Origin: Paenibacillus polygoni
GTDB lineage: Bacteria; Bacillota; Bacilli; Paenibacillales; Paenibacillaceae
DNA: 64,000 bases
Reading direction: 5' to 3'
NCBI RefSeq assembly: GCF_030263935.1
Contig: NZ_CP127162.1
Location: forward strand, 1,993,501 to 2,057,500
The position numbers and the translations under genes are program-made. Within the stretch, counting starts at the first letter, position 1. Every line of letters starts with the position of its first letter. Shown piece after piece: positions 1-8,771 of the stretch. Under the pieces are notes generated by a model. That model ran no database searches. It was not told the origin of the DNA and was given only the letters and a program-made list of their open reading frames with translations.

Positions 1-1
1 A

Positions 2-826
2 GAGATTGATGCTGTGTATATTCCAGTGCCGAATCATCTGCATATGGAGTGGACGATTCGAGCAGCGGAGGCGGGTAAACACGTTTTATGTGAGAAGCCA
101 GCAGCACTGAACGAAGAACAGGTTACTCAAATGATTGATGCGTGCAAGGCAGCAAATGTCGTTTTTGCAGAAGCCTTTATGTATCGATATCATCCTAAAC
201 ACCAGCGCGTGAAAGAAATCATCGAGAGTGGAGAAATTGGCGAGGTTCGCGCCATTCATGCTAATTTCACCTACAATAATTGTGATGATAAAGAAAATGT
301 TCGTTTTAAAAACGACATGGGCGGGGGTTCTCTTTACGATGTCGGCGTCTATCCTATTTCAGCAGCGCGTATGTTCCTTGAGAAAGAACCAGAGGCAGTT
401 ACCGTACACGCTTTATTCTCCCCGGAACATGATGATGTAGATATGATGGCATCGGGACTGGTTGAATTTCCCAACAAAGTTGCACTGACGTTTGATTGCG
501 GAATGTGGGCTTGTGCGAGAGCAGAGTTTGAGATACTCGGGACAGAAGGAAGAATTGAACTTCCCAAAGTATTCGGCTGGGAGAACAGCGATATTCCTCC
601 CCAGATTATTATTCATACCGATCATGTCACTCGGGAAGAACGAGTTTCGGTATCAAATTCCTTTGTACTTCAAGCAGAGGCCTTTGCAGATGCTGTTCTT
701 GACGGCAAGCCGCTCCCTTTCGGACCAGAAGATGCGGTCCACAATATAAGAGTCATTGAAGCCTGTCTAGCGTCGGCTCGTAAAAGAGAACGAGTGACCT
801 TGCCAGCGATGGTTCCTATGGTTTAA
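2..826 (+). CDS. Gfo/Idh/MocA-family oxidoreductase (5' end outside window)
   Basis: NAD(P)-dependent sugar or cyclitol dehydrogenase of the Gfo/Idh/MocA family. The frame is open from base 2 (E-I-D-A-V-Y-I-P-V-P), so the true start and the first part of the Rossmann fold lie left of the window. The visible 274 residues carry the family EKP motif (CEKPAALN, whose lysine is normally catalytic) and the GGGSLYDVGVYPI stretch of the C-terminal alpha/beta domain. The substrate cannot be told from sequence. A strong terminator follows, so it ends its transcription unit. The family is clear; only the length is incomplete. Confidence 0.9.
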   Translation, partial: EIDAVYIPVPNHLHMEWTIRAAEAGKHVLCEKPAALNEEQVTQMIDACKAANVVFAEAFMYRYHPKHQRVKEIIESGEIGEVRAIHANFTYNNCDDKENVRFKNDMGGGSLYDVGVYPISAARMFLEKEPEAVTVHALFSPEHDDVDMMASGLVEFPNKVALTFDCGMWACARAEFEILGTEGRIELPKVFGWENSDIPPQIIIHTDHVTREERVSVSNSFVLQAEAFADAVLDGKPLPFGPEDAVHNIRVIEACLASARKRERVTLPAMVPMV

Positions 827-873
827 CATTCTTCCGTTCTAGTAATGTTTTATAATCTAATAGTTATTTATAG

Positions 874-915
874 AAAACGCCTCAGGTAGGATGTATATCC
901 TTAAGAGGCGTTTTT
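874..915 (+). terminator. Rho-independent terminator
   Basis: AAAACGCCTC (874-883) pairs with GAGGCGTTTT (905-914), giving a 10-bp stem that runs into T residues. It closes the oxidoreductase gene. Confidence 0.85.
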
Positions 916-922
916 GGCAGTT

Positions 923-951
923 TTGACCCGTGCATCCGTACACTCTATAAT
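923..951 (+). promoter_or_regulatory. Sigma-A-type promoter for the ArsR-like regulator
   Basis: The -35 TTGACC (923-928) and -10 TATAAT (946-951) are separated by exactly 17 bp, close to the housekeeping consensus. The next start codon is 33 bp downstream. Confidence 0.75.
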
Positions 952-984
952 AGTCATCAATCCTTATTAAAGGTGGGATCATTC

Positions 985-1557
985 ATGGATGTAAAATTGT
1001 TGTCTACTACGGAAGAGATTAAGATCTATTCAGATCCTTATCGTTTGAGGATTTTACATGTGTTTCGCCGGTTTGGTAAACCGGCTACGGTGAAAGAAAT
1101 TGCTGATGAACTTGGAGAACTTCCTGCTAAAGTGCATTACCATGTTAAAAAATTAGAGAAGATTGGCCTGTTATCTTTGGTAAATACAAAAGAAATTAAC
1201 GGGATAGTGGCAAAGTATTATGCCGTCTTTTCTGGAGAAATAGAGATCGGACAGAAACATATAGAAAATGCAGAAATACAAGAAGTAGTTAAGGGAGAAC
1301 AGGTTCAGCACCTGAATGAGTTATTTGACCGTCATAAAAACAACTTTATAAAGCGAACATCTGAGGATGCTTCTTCCGTACAGTTGTTTAATCGTACGCT
1401 GTATATGACAGAAGCAGAAGCAAAGATCTTACAGCAAGAACTGATCCGCTTATGTGAACCTTATTTTAGTAAAAAGAAAGATAAAGAGAAAGAAAAAGAG
1501 AAAGAGAAAGTGAGCTATGATCTCTTTGCTAGTTTTGTTCGTAACCCTCATTATTAA
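985..1557 (+). CDS. ArsR-like winged-helix transcriptional regulator
   Basis: A 190-aa DNA-binding protein. Residues about 10-75 form an ArsR/HTH_20-type winged helix (YRLRILHVFRRFGKPATVKEIADELG, then VHYHVKKLEKIGLL). No metal-binding cysteines are present, so it is unlikely to be a metal sensor. The start is placed at ATG 985, behind AAAGGTGGG, instead of the in-frame GTG at 973 that lies inside that Shine-Dalgarno site. Near the C terminus is a low-complexity charged stretch (KKDKEKEKEKEKEK) encoded by AAAGAG-like repeats, which may vary in length between strains. It is flanked by its own promoter and terminator, so it is probably monocistronic. The target is unknown. Confidence 0.8.
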   Translation: MDVKLLSTTEEIKIYSDPYRLRILHVFRRFGKPATVKEIADELGELPAKVHYHVKKLEKIGLLSLVNTKEINGIVAKYYAVFSGEIEIGQKHIENAEIQEVVKGEQVQHLNELFDRHKNNFIKRTSEDASSVQLFNRTLYMTEAEAKILQQELIRLCEPYFSKKKDKEKEKEKEKVSYDLFASFVRNPHY

Positions 1558-1565
1558 CAGTATAA

Positions 1566-1597
1566 AAGAACCTTTCCTTAGATGGAAAGGTTCTTCT
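1566..1597. terminator. Terminator between convergent genes
   Basis: AGAACCTTTCC and GGAAAGGTTCT (1567-1577 / 1584-1594) form an 11-bp stem with A residues on the left and T-rich sequence on the right. It could serve both the regulator and the converging YteA-type gene. Confidence 0.7.
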
Positions 1598-1614
1598 CAT
1601 ATGGTGGACAAGCC

Positions 1615-2193
1615 TTACATATCATCATAATTTGTAACGTCTCTTTTTGTAGAAGTAGCTGGTGAATCGGAGTTACCGAAGTCTTCTACCATTTCCCATG
1701 CATTCGCATTATCGAATTTACCGGCATTACGCTGGCTGATTTCTCCTGCACCGCGTGGAGGGGGGGTCATCACTTGTTCCTCTACAGGCCGTGTATCGTT
1801 AAGATCTCCTTCTTGTACTTTGGCCGCATCCTCCACACAAAGTGTGGTAAAGGGCAGTGCTTCTAGTCTTTCAAAGGGGATGGGCTTACCGCATATTTCA
1901 CACTTTCCGTAAGAGCCTGCTTCGATTTGATCCAGGGCATGATTAATTTGATCAAGTTCATTGCTTTGATGTTCATCTACAGCGAGATCACGTGCGCGTT
2001 CGAAGGTTTCTGTACCTAAGTCGGCAGGATGATTATCAACCGCAGATAATTCTCCTATAGATTCTCTAAGAGAGTCGGGCTCGCCCTCAGTGCTCTCTCG
2101 GTTAATATCAAAATGATTCTCAATGGATTCTTTCTCCTCAAGAAGTCGTTCTTGTAATGTTTTTAATTCGGCTTTTGTTAGTGCTGCTGTCAT
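1615..2193 (-). CDS. YteA-type TraR/DksA zinc-finger protein
   Basis: A 192-aa member of the TraR/DksA superfamily, YteA subfamily, found in spore formers. Residues 1-110 are helical and acidic, as in the DksA coiled coil. A C-terminal finger begins CEICGKPI and continues ERLEALPFTTLC. The fourth ligand position of the usual C4 finger is aspartate (CVED), so the metal site is altered or absent. The start is placed at ATG 2193, behind AAGGGAG at good spacing, 12 codons inside the longest frame. The tail (about 40 residues) is polar and probably disordered. In the family a role in sporulation or transcription is inferred, not proven. Confidence 0.8.
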   Translation of the reverse strand: MTAALTKAELKTLQERLLEEKESIENHFDINRESTEGEPDSLRESIGELSAVDNHPADLGTETFERARDLAVDEHQSNELDQINHALDQIEAGSYGKCEICGKPIPFERLEALPFTTLCVEDAAKVQEGDLNDTRPVEEQVMTPPPRGAGEISQRNAGKFDNANAWEMVEDFGNSDSPATSTKRDVTNYDDM

Positions 2194-2428
2194 AACTAAC
2201 GTCTCCCTTCCAGATTTCGATTGTGTCATCTAATTACCCTGTTTTACTGAATTACAACCAAGTCTATGAATGTTGGGTTTTTAACCTATGGTATTTGGAT
2301 AAGAAGTAAATTAATGGAGCGTAAAGCCAGGTTTTATACGGAATCGTTTTCTTAATCGCGTAAATTATGATATAAAATAGAAGGAACCTTTGTTTTACAG
2401 AGGGAAGGGTTTCCTTAGGAAAGATGTA

Positions 2429-2827
2429 ATGGGGGTCGTTATGATGGATGAACATATGAAGCGTCGTTTAGATAAGCAAAAACAATTATTTAAACAGCTC
2501 GGCATTCAACTGGATGCTCTATCAATCCATGAAAAGCAATTTAATTATAAACTCAGAGGTTATGATCCAGATGAGGTGGATGAATTTTTGGACCTTGTCA
2601 TTAAGGATTATGAACGTTTCTATGCCCATATTTCGGATTTGATGGATAAATGGCAAGAGCAGCAGTATACGATTCGAAGTATGAAAAATGCTCCAAAACC
2701 GGAAGCTGATCCAAATCTCATTGATCGTAAACAGCTCGAAGAAGTAGTGAAGCAACTTGAATACAGCATTCGTCAATTAAAAGGAAAATTGCCTCGGCCG
2801 GAAGCGAGAGATCCATATCTTGACTAA
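2429..2827 (+). CDS. DivIVA/GpsB-like domain protein
   Basis: A 132-aa cytoplasmic protein with the DivIVA N-terminal signature: LDALSIHEKQFNYKLRGYD followed by DPDEVDEFLDLVIKDYE. In DivIVA and GpsB the matching region binds membrane or division partners and leads into a parallel coiled coil. Here residues about 50-120 are coiled-coil-like and rich in Gln, Glu and Lys. It is longer than GpsB and shorter than DivIVA. The start is uncertain: ATG 2429 sits behind AGGAAAG, and ATGs at 2441/2444 sit behind GGGGG. It probably acts in cell-envelope or division scaffolding, but neither neighbour supports a specific role. Confidence 0.8.
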   Translation: MGVVMMDEHMKRRLDKQKQLFKQLGIQLDALSIHEKQFNYKLRGYDPDEVDEFLDLVIKDYERFYAHISDLMDKWQEQQYTIRSMKNAPKPEADPNLIDRKQLEEVVKQLEYSIRQLKGKLPRPEARDPYLD

Positions 2828-2871
2828 GTAAGTCATAGTAACCATTCATTTTTAATGAAGGAGACACGAAT

Positions 2872-3372
2872 ATGATCAAAATAACTGTTCTATCCGATAC
2901 ACATATGCCTAGAATGTCAAAAGTATTGCCAGCTCCGCTGCTTCATGATATTCAAGATTCTGACCTTATCTTTCATGCCGGTGACTGGAGTGATATGTCA
3001 GTCTATGAAGAGCTTTCATCCATGGGCAAGGTACATGGGGTAACAGGGAATACGGACCTTATTATGTTAAGGGGTATTCTGCCTGAGCAAACGATCGTAG
3101 AAGCAGGAGGAAAGCGTTTTGGGATCGTACATGGACATCTTGGAAAAGGGAGTACTGAGGAAAATGCACTAGCCGCATTCAGTGGAGAAGAGGTAGATTG
3201 TATTATTTTTGGACATTCTCATATCCCTTTATTAAAACAGCATGGTAACTGTATCTTGTTTAATTCAGGTTCACCGACTGACAAACGAAGACAACAGCAA
3301 TATTCACATGGCGTGATCACCATCGATGGCGACATTCATGCAGAACATGTTTTTTATGATCATAAGTCGTAA
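2872..3372 (+). CDS. YfcE/MJ0936-type metallophosphoesterase
   Basis: A 166-aa calcineurin-like phosphodiesterase with all metal-binding motifs in order: SDTHMP near residue 8, HAGDW near 35, GNTD near 59, HGHLG near 82 and GHSHIP near 111. YfcE-type enzymes hydrolyse phosphodiesters with Mn(II); the natural substrate is generally unknown. The start has a clear GAAGGAGA site. The gene lies 44 bp after the DivIVA-like gene and may be co-transcribed with it. It ends at a strong terminator. Confidence 0.9.
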   Translation: MIKITVLSDTHMPRMSKVLPAPLLHDIQDSDLIFHAGDWSDMSVYEELSSMGKVHGVTGNTDLIMLRGILPEQTIVEAGGKRFGIVHGHLGKGSTEENALAAFSGEEVDCIIFGHSHIPLLKQHGNCILFNSGSPTDKRRQQQYSHGVITIDGDIHAEHVFYDHKS

Positions 3373-3397
3373 AACGTACTTTTTTATAAAATCCACG

Positions 3398-3449
3398 AAA
3401 TAACGCAGCCCCCCCTGTTCGCAGGACTAGAGGGGTTTGCGTTATTTTT
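3398..3449 (+). terminator. Rho-independent terminator
   Basis: AAATAACGCAG followed by a C-run pairs with GGGG and TGCGTTATTT, then T residues. It is a long stem that ends the phosphodiesterase unit. Confidence 0.8.
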
Positions 3450-3582
3450 ATTTGCATGAGAGTGTTCATCTTCCTCTATCCGTTATCTGAGGTTCTTCTG
3501 TTTAGGAGGTAACGTATCTGTGCCTTTAAAGTGATGCTACGATAGTACTTGAATACGATTTTATTGGAGAGGAGGGCTCAAA

Positions 3583-4464
3583 TTGAAGTTATCTGTATTT
3601 ACGGTAGCAACTCCGGATATGACGCCACAGGAACTGGTAAAGGCTGCATCTGTAGCCGGAATCGAAGGCATCGAATGGAGATACAAAGGGATCCCAGATG
3701 AGGCAAGGGCGGATACCCCTTCGTTTTGGGGAAGAAATCTCGCGTCGATTGATCCAGCGGGAACGAAAGATAACATTCTGGATATACGAAACTTAACAGT
3801 TCAAGCAGGACTGACCTCTATTGCACTTGTTCCTTATTTATCGGTAACGGATCTTGCTTCTACTGAGCAGGCATTTGAGACAGCACATGTTTTAGGAGCT
3901 TCTATGATGCGGGTAGGTGTCCCTTCCTATAACAGAGCGGAAAACTATCATGATTTGTATAAACAGGCCGATGCGTACTTGTCTGAAGTTCAGGAAATGT
4001 CCCGAACCTATGGTGTAAAGGCACTTGTCGAAACACACCATGGAACCATTGCCCCAAGTGCTTCACTCGCTTATCGTCTGGTGTCCCGTTTTGATCCAGG
4101 TCATGTCGGTGTTTTATATGATCCGGGCAACATGGTGCACGAAGGATTTGAGAATTACAGAATGGGTCTGGAGTTGCTTGGTCCTTATCTTGCACATGTC
4201 CATGTTAAAAACGCAGTCTGGGCAAAAAAGGAAGGATTAAGTGGTGGTATAGGTTCCGCGGAGTCAGAATATGAGTGTAACTGGTCGCCATTGCTTGGTG
4301 GAGTAGTAAAGTGGAGTCAGGTGCTCCGAGACTTAGTATCTGTAGACTACAAAGGGTATCTAGGAATCGAGGATTTTAGTCAAAGTCTTCCTTCTGAGGA
4401 AATGCTGAAGCATTTCAGTCATCATATGAAAGCGCTTCTTAACGAGATATGGGCGGAGGTATAG
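3583..4464 (+). CDS. Sugar phosphate isomerase/epimerase (xylose-isomerase-like TIM barrel)
   Basis: A 293-aa AP-endonuclease-2-type TIM barrel. Likely metal ligands are visible: Glu in VETHHG (about 150), Asp in YDPGN (about 182), His in HVHVKN (about 208) and Glu in GIEDFS (about 265). Family members isomerise or epimerise keto-sugars or cyclitols. It starts with TTG behind GGAGAGGAGGG, and no ATG lies near. The stop is two bases before the start of the next dehydrogenase, so the two are translationally linked. The cluster (isomerase, two Gfo/Idh/MocA enzymes, AraC regulator) suggests oxidation and rearrangement of an unidentified sugar or inositol derivative. Confidence 0.85.
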   Translation: MKLSVFTVATPDMTPQELVKAASVAGIEGIEWRYKGIPDEARADTPSFWGRNLASIDPAGTKDNILDIRNLTVQAGLTSIALVPYLSVTDLASTEQAFETAHVLGASMMRVGVPSYNRAENYHDLYKQADAYLSEVQEMSRTYGVKALVETHHGTIAPSASLAYRLVSRFDPGHVGVLYDPGNMVHEGFENYRMGLELLGPYLAHVHVKNAVWAKKEGLSGGIGSAESEYECNWSPLLGGVVKWSQVLRDLVSVDYKGYLGIEDFSQSLPSEEMLKHFSHHMKALLNEIWAEV

Positions 4465-4466
4465 CT

Positions 4467-5636
4467 ATGGAATTCGTAAGAGTTGGTGTGATCGGGATCG
4501 GTAATATGGGTTCTTCACATGCATTGACGCTGGTGAAAGGTCAGATTGAAGGAGCCGTCCTAAGTGCTGTATGTGATGCCAGAGATTCAGCTAGGGTATG
4601 GGCGGAACAGAATCTGCCAGAAGGCATTACCTTTTATAATGACCCTTCCGAAATGCTGCAATCCGGTAAGGTCGATGCAGTAATTGTAGCAACGCCGCAT
4701 TATCATCATGCGGAGCAAGCAATCGCAGCATTCGAAAGTAATATTCATGTACTTATTGAGAAACCAGCGGGCGTACATACCAAGCAAGTGCGTGAGATGA
4801 ATGAAGCGGCAGCAAGAAGTGGTAACGTATTTTCCATTATGTATAATCAGCGTACGAATCCTCTGTATATCAAACTGAAGGAACTGATCTCATCTGGCGA
4901 GCTCGGAGAGATTAGGCGTACAAACTGGATCATTACGAACTGGTACCGTTCGCAGTCGTATTACAATTCGGGAGGCTGGCGTGCCACCTGGGCTGGTGAA
5001 GGCGGAGGGGTGCTCATTAACCAAGATCCTCATCAACTGGATTTATGGCAGTGGGCAACCGGCATGATGCCAAAGCGAATTCGTGCATTTTGTTCTTTTG
5101 GTAAATACCGTGATATAGAAGTGGAAGATGACGTTACGGCTTATGCAGAGTACGAAAACGGAGCGACAGGTGTATTTGTTACGACTACGGGAGATGCTCC
5201 GGGTACAAATCGGTTTGAAATCACAGGTGACCGCGGGAAAATTGTCATCGAAGATGGAGAGCTGACATTCTGGCAGCTGAGTGAACCGGAGAGTGAATTT
5301 AACAAGCGGAACACAAATCCTTTTGCCATACCTGAATATATAAAAAAGAAAATTCCTACTCCCGGGATCGAGACTGGACATCCTGGTATTATTCAAAATT
5401 TTATCGATGCGATTCTGAAGCAGAAACCGCTGATCGCTCCAGGAGAAGAAGGGATTAAGGGACTTACCTTATCGAATGCCATGTATTTATCTACTTGGAC
5501 GGATGATTGGGTGGAACTTCCAATCGATGAAGAGTTATTTTATGAGCAGCTGCAGGATCGAATTCTTAGTTCTCAGGTTAGCAAGTCCGAAGGATACGAA
5601 CAGACACAACCCATAGATTTGAAAGGTACTTTCTAA
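4467..5636 (+). CDS. Gfo/Idh/MocA-family oxidoreductase
   Basis: A 389-aa NAD(P)-dependent dehydrogenase. The Rossmann motif GVIGIGNMGSSHA is at residues 6-18 and the catalytic-type motif EKPAGVH is near residue 95. The C-terminal domain has GGGVLINQDPHQLDLWQW, with the His expected near the active site. The ATG at 4467 lies behind GGGCGGAGG, which overlaps the end of the isomerase gene. It probably acts on the same pathway as the isomerase before it and the divergent dehydrogenase after it. The substrate is not predictable. Confidence 0.9.
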   Translation: MEFVRVGVIGIGNMGSSHALTLVKGQIEGAVLSAVCDARDSARVWAEQNLPEGITFYNDPSEMLQSGKVDAVIVATPHYHHAEQAIAAFESNIHVLIEKPAGVHTKQVREMNEAAARSGNVFSIMYNQRTNPLYIKLKELISSGELGEIRRTNWIITNWYRSQSYYNSGGWRATWAGEGGGVLINQDPHQLDLWQWATGMMPKRIRAFCSFGKYRDIEVEDDVTAYAEYENGATGVFVTTTGDAPGTNRFEITGDRGKIVIEDGELTFWQLSEPESEFNKRNTNPFAIPEYIKKKIPTPGIETGHPGIIQNFIDAILKQKPLIAPGEEGIKGLTLSNAMYLSTWTDDWVELPIDEELFYEQLQDRILSSQVSKSEGYEQTQPIDLKGTF

Positions 5637-5712
5637 CTTAGCAAAGTGACTTGCCTAATAACCATTTAACTGAATCTCAACGAAATGCCCAAAGAAGAAT
5701 AGGAGGATTCTC

Positions 5713-6798
5713 ATGAGTGCAAAGGATGGAATGTTATACTCCCCTCAGAGTGCAGCGCAGAAGGTAGTATGTGGTCCGGGAGAATTTATATTTGCCGCGG
5801 CAGCTTTGGATCATGGACATATTTACGGAATGTGCGGGAGTTTAATTGCGGCGGGGGGAGAACTGAGATGGGTGTACGACAAAGACCCTGAGAAAGTAAA
5901 ATCATTCATTCAGCGGTATCCTGGGGTCAAAGCGGCTAGATCGCTCGAAGAGATATTGCAAGATTCTGAGGTAAAGATGGTGGCAGCAGCGGCCATTCCT
6001 TCAGAACGGGGCGATCTTGGGCTTGCTGTAATGGATGCAGGAAAAGATTATTTCACCGACAAAACACCATTTACCACTCTGGGTCAGCTAGAAGCTGCAC
6101 GTAAAAAAACAAAAGAAACAGGCCAAAAATATATGGTCTATTATAGTGAACGTCTTCATGTAGAAAGTGCCGTTTATGCAGGGCAGCTTATTGACCAGGG
6201 AGCGATTGGACGCGTGATTCAGGTCATGGGGACAGGACCTCACAGGCTAAATGCTGCTAGTCGCCCAGATTGGTTTTTTCGTAAATCCCAATATGGAGGC
6301 ATTATTTGTGATATTGGCAGCCATCAGGTGGAGCAGTTCCTTAGTTTTTCATCCTCTCAGGACGCAAAAGTAATGTACAGCCGGGCTGTGAATCTACATC
6401 ATCCTGCCTATCCAGAGCTTGAAGACTTTGGAGAAACTTCACTTCTTGGCGATAACGGAGCTTCCGGTTATTTTCGAGTGGACTGGTTCACGCCAAATGG
6501 CCTGTCTACCTGGGGAGATGGAAGAACTACCATCCTCGGTACAGATGGATATATTGAACTTAGAAAGTATACGGACATTGCAAGGGATCGAGAAGGCGAT
6601 CAAGTATACCTTGTAAATCACGAGGGAGAATATCACTTTGGAGTAAAAGGAAAGGTAGGGTATCCTTTCTTTGGTCAATTGATACTCGATTGTTTACATC
6701 GGACGGAGAACGCGATGACACAAGATCATGCCTTTAAAGCAGCTGAAATATGTCTATTAGCTCAGCAGCAGGCAGAGCAGCTTACCTTGGCTAAATAA
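5713..6798 (+). CDS. Divergent Gfo/Idh/MocA-family oxidoreductase
   Basis: A 361-aa member of the Gfo/Idh/MocA superfamily with an unusual N terminus. The GxGxxG loop is replaced by CGPGEFIFAAAALDHGHIYG, and the usual EKP is DKTP (about 117-120). The C-terminal half keeps GGIICDIGSHQVEQFL, with the family His. It starts at ATG behind AGGAGGATT, 76 bp after the previous dehydrogenase. Cofactor binding may therefore differ from classic members. It could be active on the same sugar or be a variant partner subunit. The fold assignment is firm; the activity is not. Confidence 0.8.
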   Translation: MSAKDGMLYSPQSAAQKVVCGPGEFIFAAAALDHGHIYGMCGSLIAAGGELRWVYDKDPEKVKSFIQRYPGVKAARSLEEILQDSEVKMVAAAAIPSERGDLGLAVMDAGKDYFTDKTPFTTLGQLEAARKKTKETGQKYMVYYSERLHVESAVYAGQLIDQGAIGRVIQVMGTGPHRLNAASRPDWFFRKSQYGGIICDIGSHQVEQFLSFSSSQDAKVMYSRAVNLHHPAYPELEDFGETSLLGDNGASGYFRVDWFTPNGLSTWGDGRTTILGTDGYIELRKYTDIARDREGDQVYLVNHEGEYHFGVKGKVGYPFFGQLILDCLHRTENAMTQDHAFKAAEICLLAQQQAEQLTLAK

Positions 6799-6896
6799 TT
6801 GTAAGATTGCAGGACAATGACTATAACAGCGGCAGACCGCATCATGTTACAATGGAGCCTAAGAACAGGGTAACGATTAAAGGAGTGACCTTACGA

Positions 6897-7763
6897 TTGG
6901 CTTACACATTGCAGATGAAGGAGCCGCTTAATTTTAATTATCTGAATTGTGAACCCTTACATATGGAAGCGGTAGATGGATTTCATTCGCACCCTTACTA
7001 TGAAATTTATTATTTTCACACGGGTAAATGCAACTATATTATTGGGGATCAAGTTCATGTACTTGAACCAGGGGATTTGATTCTTATGCATGGAATGACG
7101 TTGCATCAGGCACACCCTGAACCTGTCGTACCGTATATCCGTACTACACTTCATTTTTATCCTTCCGTAATCGAAGAATATGTACAGCCCGAGAAAGCAA
7201 AAAGGCTCCTTGAACCTTTTGAGAGACTAAGCAATGAAGTGATCCATCTCTCTAATGCACAGCAAACGGAAGTGGAGCTGATCTTCACACAGATGAATGA
7301 ATTATTTCAAGGCCATGAGGAACGAGACTTTACTTATGATCGTTTTGTTTTTAAACTGTGCGATTTTCTTACGATGACTGCACTTTTCTCTGAAACGGCG
7401 ATGAAGCATCGAAGGATTTTATCAGATAAAGAAGAACACTTGCAGCGGATTATAACCTATCTTGAAGTACATTATATGGAAGAAATAAATCTTTCCAATA
7501 TTGCGAGTGCACTTCATTTATCTAAACCTTATATGGCTGCCCTGTTTAAAGAATTAACCGGTACTACGATCATCAAGTATTTATATCAAAGACGGATTAA
7601 CCAAGCAAAACTCTTATTTCGCCTTCAGCCGGATCTCAGTGTAACAGAAGTCAGCCGCAAAGCAGGATTCAAACAGATCTCCCACTTTAGCCGTACATTT
7701 AAGCAAGCGGCAGGCTGTACACCAGAAGCTTATCGAACCAGCCAAGGATCTTGGTTACGTTAA
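6897..7763 (+). CDS. AraC-family transcriptional regulator (cupin sensor)
   Basis: An approximately 288-aa regulator. The N-terminal cupin-type domain (HSHPYYEIYYFHTG, LEPGDLILMHGMTLH) senses a ligand. The C-terminal AraC/XylS domain has two helix-turn-helix motifs (LSNIASALHLSKPYMAALFKE and VTEVSRKAGFKQISHFSRTFK). The start is uncertain. TTG 6897 follows AAAGGAG at 11 nt, and a longer form could begin at TTG 6807, which lacks a ribosome site. The stretch between holds an extended -10-like TGTTACAAT at 6845-6853, favouring the shorter form. It probably controls the isomerase/dehydrogenase cluster just upstream. Confidence 0.85.
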   Translation: MAYTLQMKEPLNFNYLNCEPLHMEAVDGFHSHPYYEIYYFHTGKCNYIIGDQVHVLEPGDLILMHGMTLHQAHPEPVVPYIRTTLHFYPSVIEEYVQPEKAKRLLEPFERLSNEVIHLSNAQQTEVELIFTQMNELFQGHEERDFTYDRFVFKLCDFLTMTALFSETAMKHRRILSDKEEHLQRIITYLEVHYMEEINLSNIASALHLSKPYMAALFKELTGTTIIKYLYQRRINQAKLLFRLQPDLSVTEVSRKAGFKQISHFSRTFKQAAGCTPEAYRTSQGSWLR

Positions 7764-7869
7764 CTAAATCCCTTATGCAAATTCACGATCTTTATTCTGA
7801 TGATATAGTCACAATTTGCCTTTCTTTCACGATAAGGAGTAAAGTGTTACTTGAAAGTGAATAAAGGAT

Positions 7870-8652
7870 GTGAATAAAATCGTGAATGAAATGAACAAAG
7901 ATATCAAGAATGAAGTGATGAATGAAAAAGGAATCGAAACATTTATTGTAAGTTCTAGTCAAGCTGATACGGAATCGAAAATAAAACTATCCGCCTTGCT
8001 GGAACGATTGCAAGATGGTGCTGACCGGCATTTACAGCAGCTTGGGATTACAATTTCTGAAATGCTGCGTGACGGTTTTGGATGGATGCTGATGACGATG
8101 GATCTTACAATTACTCAGCACCCTGTACTTGAGGAAAAGATGGAACTAACTACGTGGTCTAAGGGTTACCGGGGAGTTGTTTGGTTAAGAGACTACGAAT
8201 TAATAGGATCTTCAGGAGCCGCAGGCTATGCTCGTTCGGCCTGGACGCTTGTGGATATTAACAAACGAAAAATTATGCGTCCAACTGCGTTTCCCTATGA
8301 GATTCCAATCGTAGAAGGAGAAGTTTCTGAGGGACCCCCAGATAAGGTAGCTGTTCCGCAAGAGTTAGAAATGAAAAAAGCTTATGAATTCATTGCTACA
8401 TATAGTCTTATGGACAGTAATAGCCATGTGAATAATGCCAAATATGCAGATCTCTGTTACGATGCTTTAGAAGCAGATGAAGCTCGAAATCTGCGTATGA
8501 ATCGCTTTCGGATTACCTATCACCGAGAAGTGAAACTTGGTGAACAGGGAATAATAGAACGTTCCGATCTCATAGATCAATCCATCTGGTTCAAAGGTAT
8601 AAACGAAGAAGGAAAGATCATTTTTGAAGCGGAAATCCAGTTTGATGTTTAA
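7870..8652 (+). CDS. Acyl-ACP thioesterase
   Basis: A 260-aa double hot-dog protein of the acyl-ACP thioesterase family, which releases free fatty acids from acyl carrier protein. Supporting motifs are DGFGWMLMTMDLTI in the first hot-dog repeat, WTLVDINKRKIMRPT, and the second-repeat active-site stretch MDSNSHVNNAKYADLCYDAL (D-x-N-x-H-V-N-N). The N-terminal start is unclear: GTG 7870, GTG 7882 or ATG 7891 are possible. A 9-codon TTG frame at 7851 with a better ribosome site overlaps it. It is monocistronic with its own terminator. It may adjust membrane fatty-acid composition. Confidence 0.85.
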   Translation: MNKIVNEMNKDIKNEVMNEKGIETFIVSSSQADTESKIKLSALLERLQDGADRHLQQLGITISEMLRDGFGWMLMTMDLTITQHPVLEEKMELTTWSKGYRGVVWLRDYELIGSSGAAGYARSAWTLVDINKRKIMRPTAFPYEIPIVEGEVSEGPPDKVAVPQELEMKKAYEFIATYSLMDSNSHVNNAKYADLCYDALEADEARNLRMNRFRITYHREVKLGEQGIIERSDLIDQSIWFKGINEEGKIIFEAEIQFDV

Positions 8653-8657
8653 ATATG

Positions 8658-8690
8658 AAAACACTGCGGAGTTATCTGTAGTGTTTTTTT
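8658..8690 (+). terminator. Rho-independent terminator
   Basis: AAAACACTGC and GTAGTGTTTT form the stem, followed by a run of T. It ends the thioesterase gene. Confidence 0.8.
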
Positions 8691-8771
8691 ATTTTGATAT
8701 AACCTTCATGTTTGAAATTTACTAGTTAATGGTAATGAATAGCAAGAACAACGGAAAGGGAGGGATTCGTA

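Noticed and set aside
2264..2455. 63-codon minus-strand frame
   Set aside because: AT-rich, no ribosome site, and it overlaps the start region of the DivIVA-like gene.
3504..3534. Very strong AGGAGGT followed by GTG and only four codons
   Set aside because: Too short to call a gene; it may be a chance site or a leader remnant before the isomerase gene, but nothing else supports it.
7851..7877. Nine-codon TTG frame with AAGGAG before the thioesterase
   Set aside because: It could be a leader peptide, but length and lack of any structure around it give no support.
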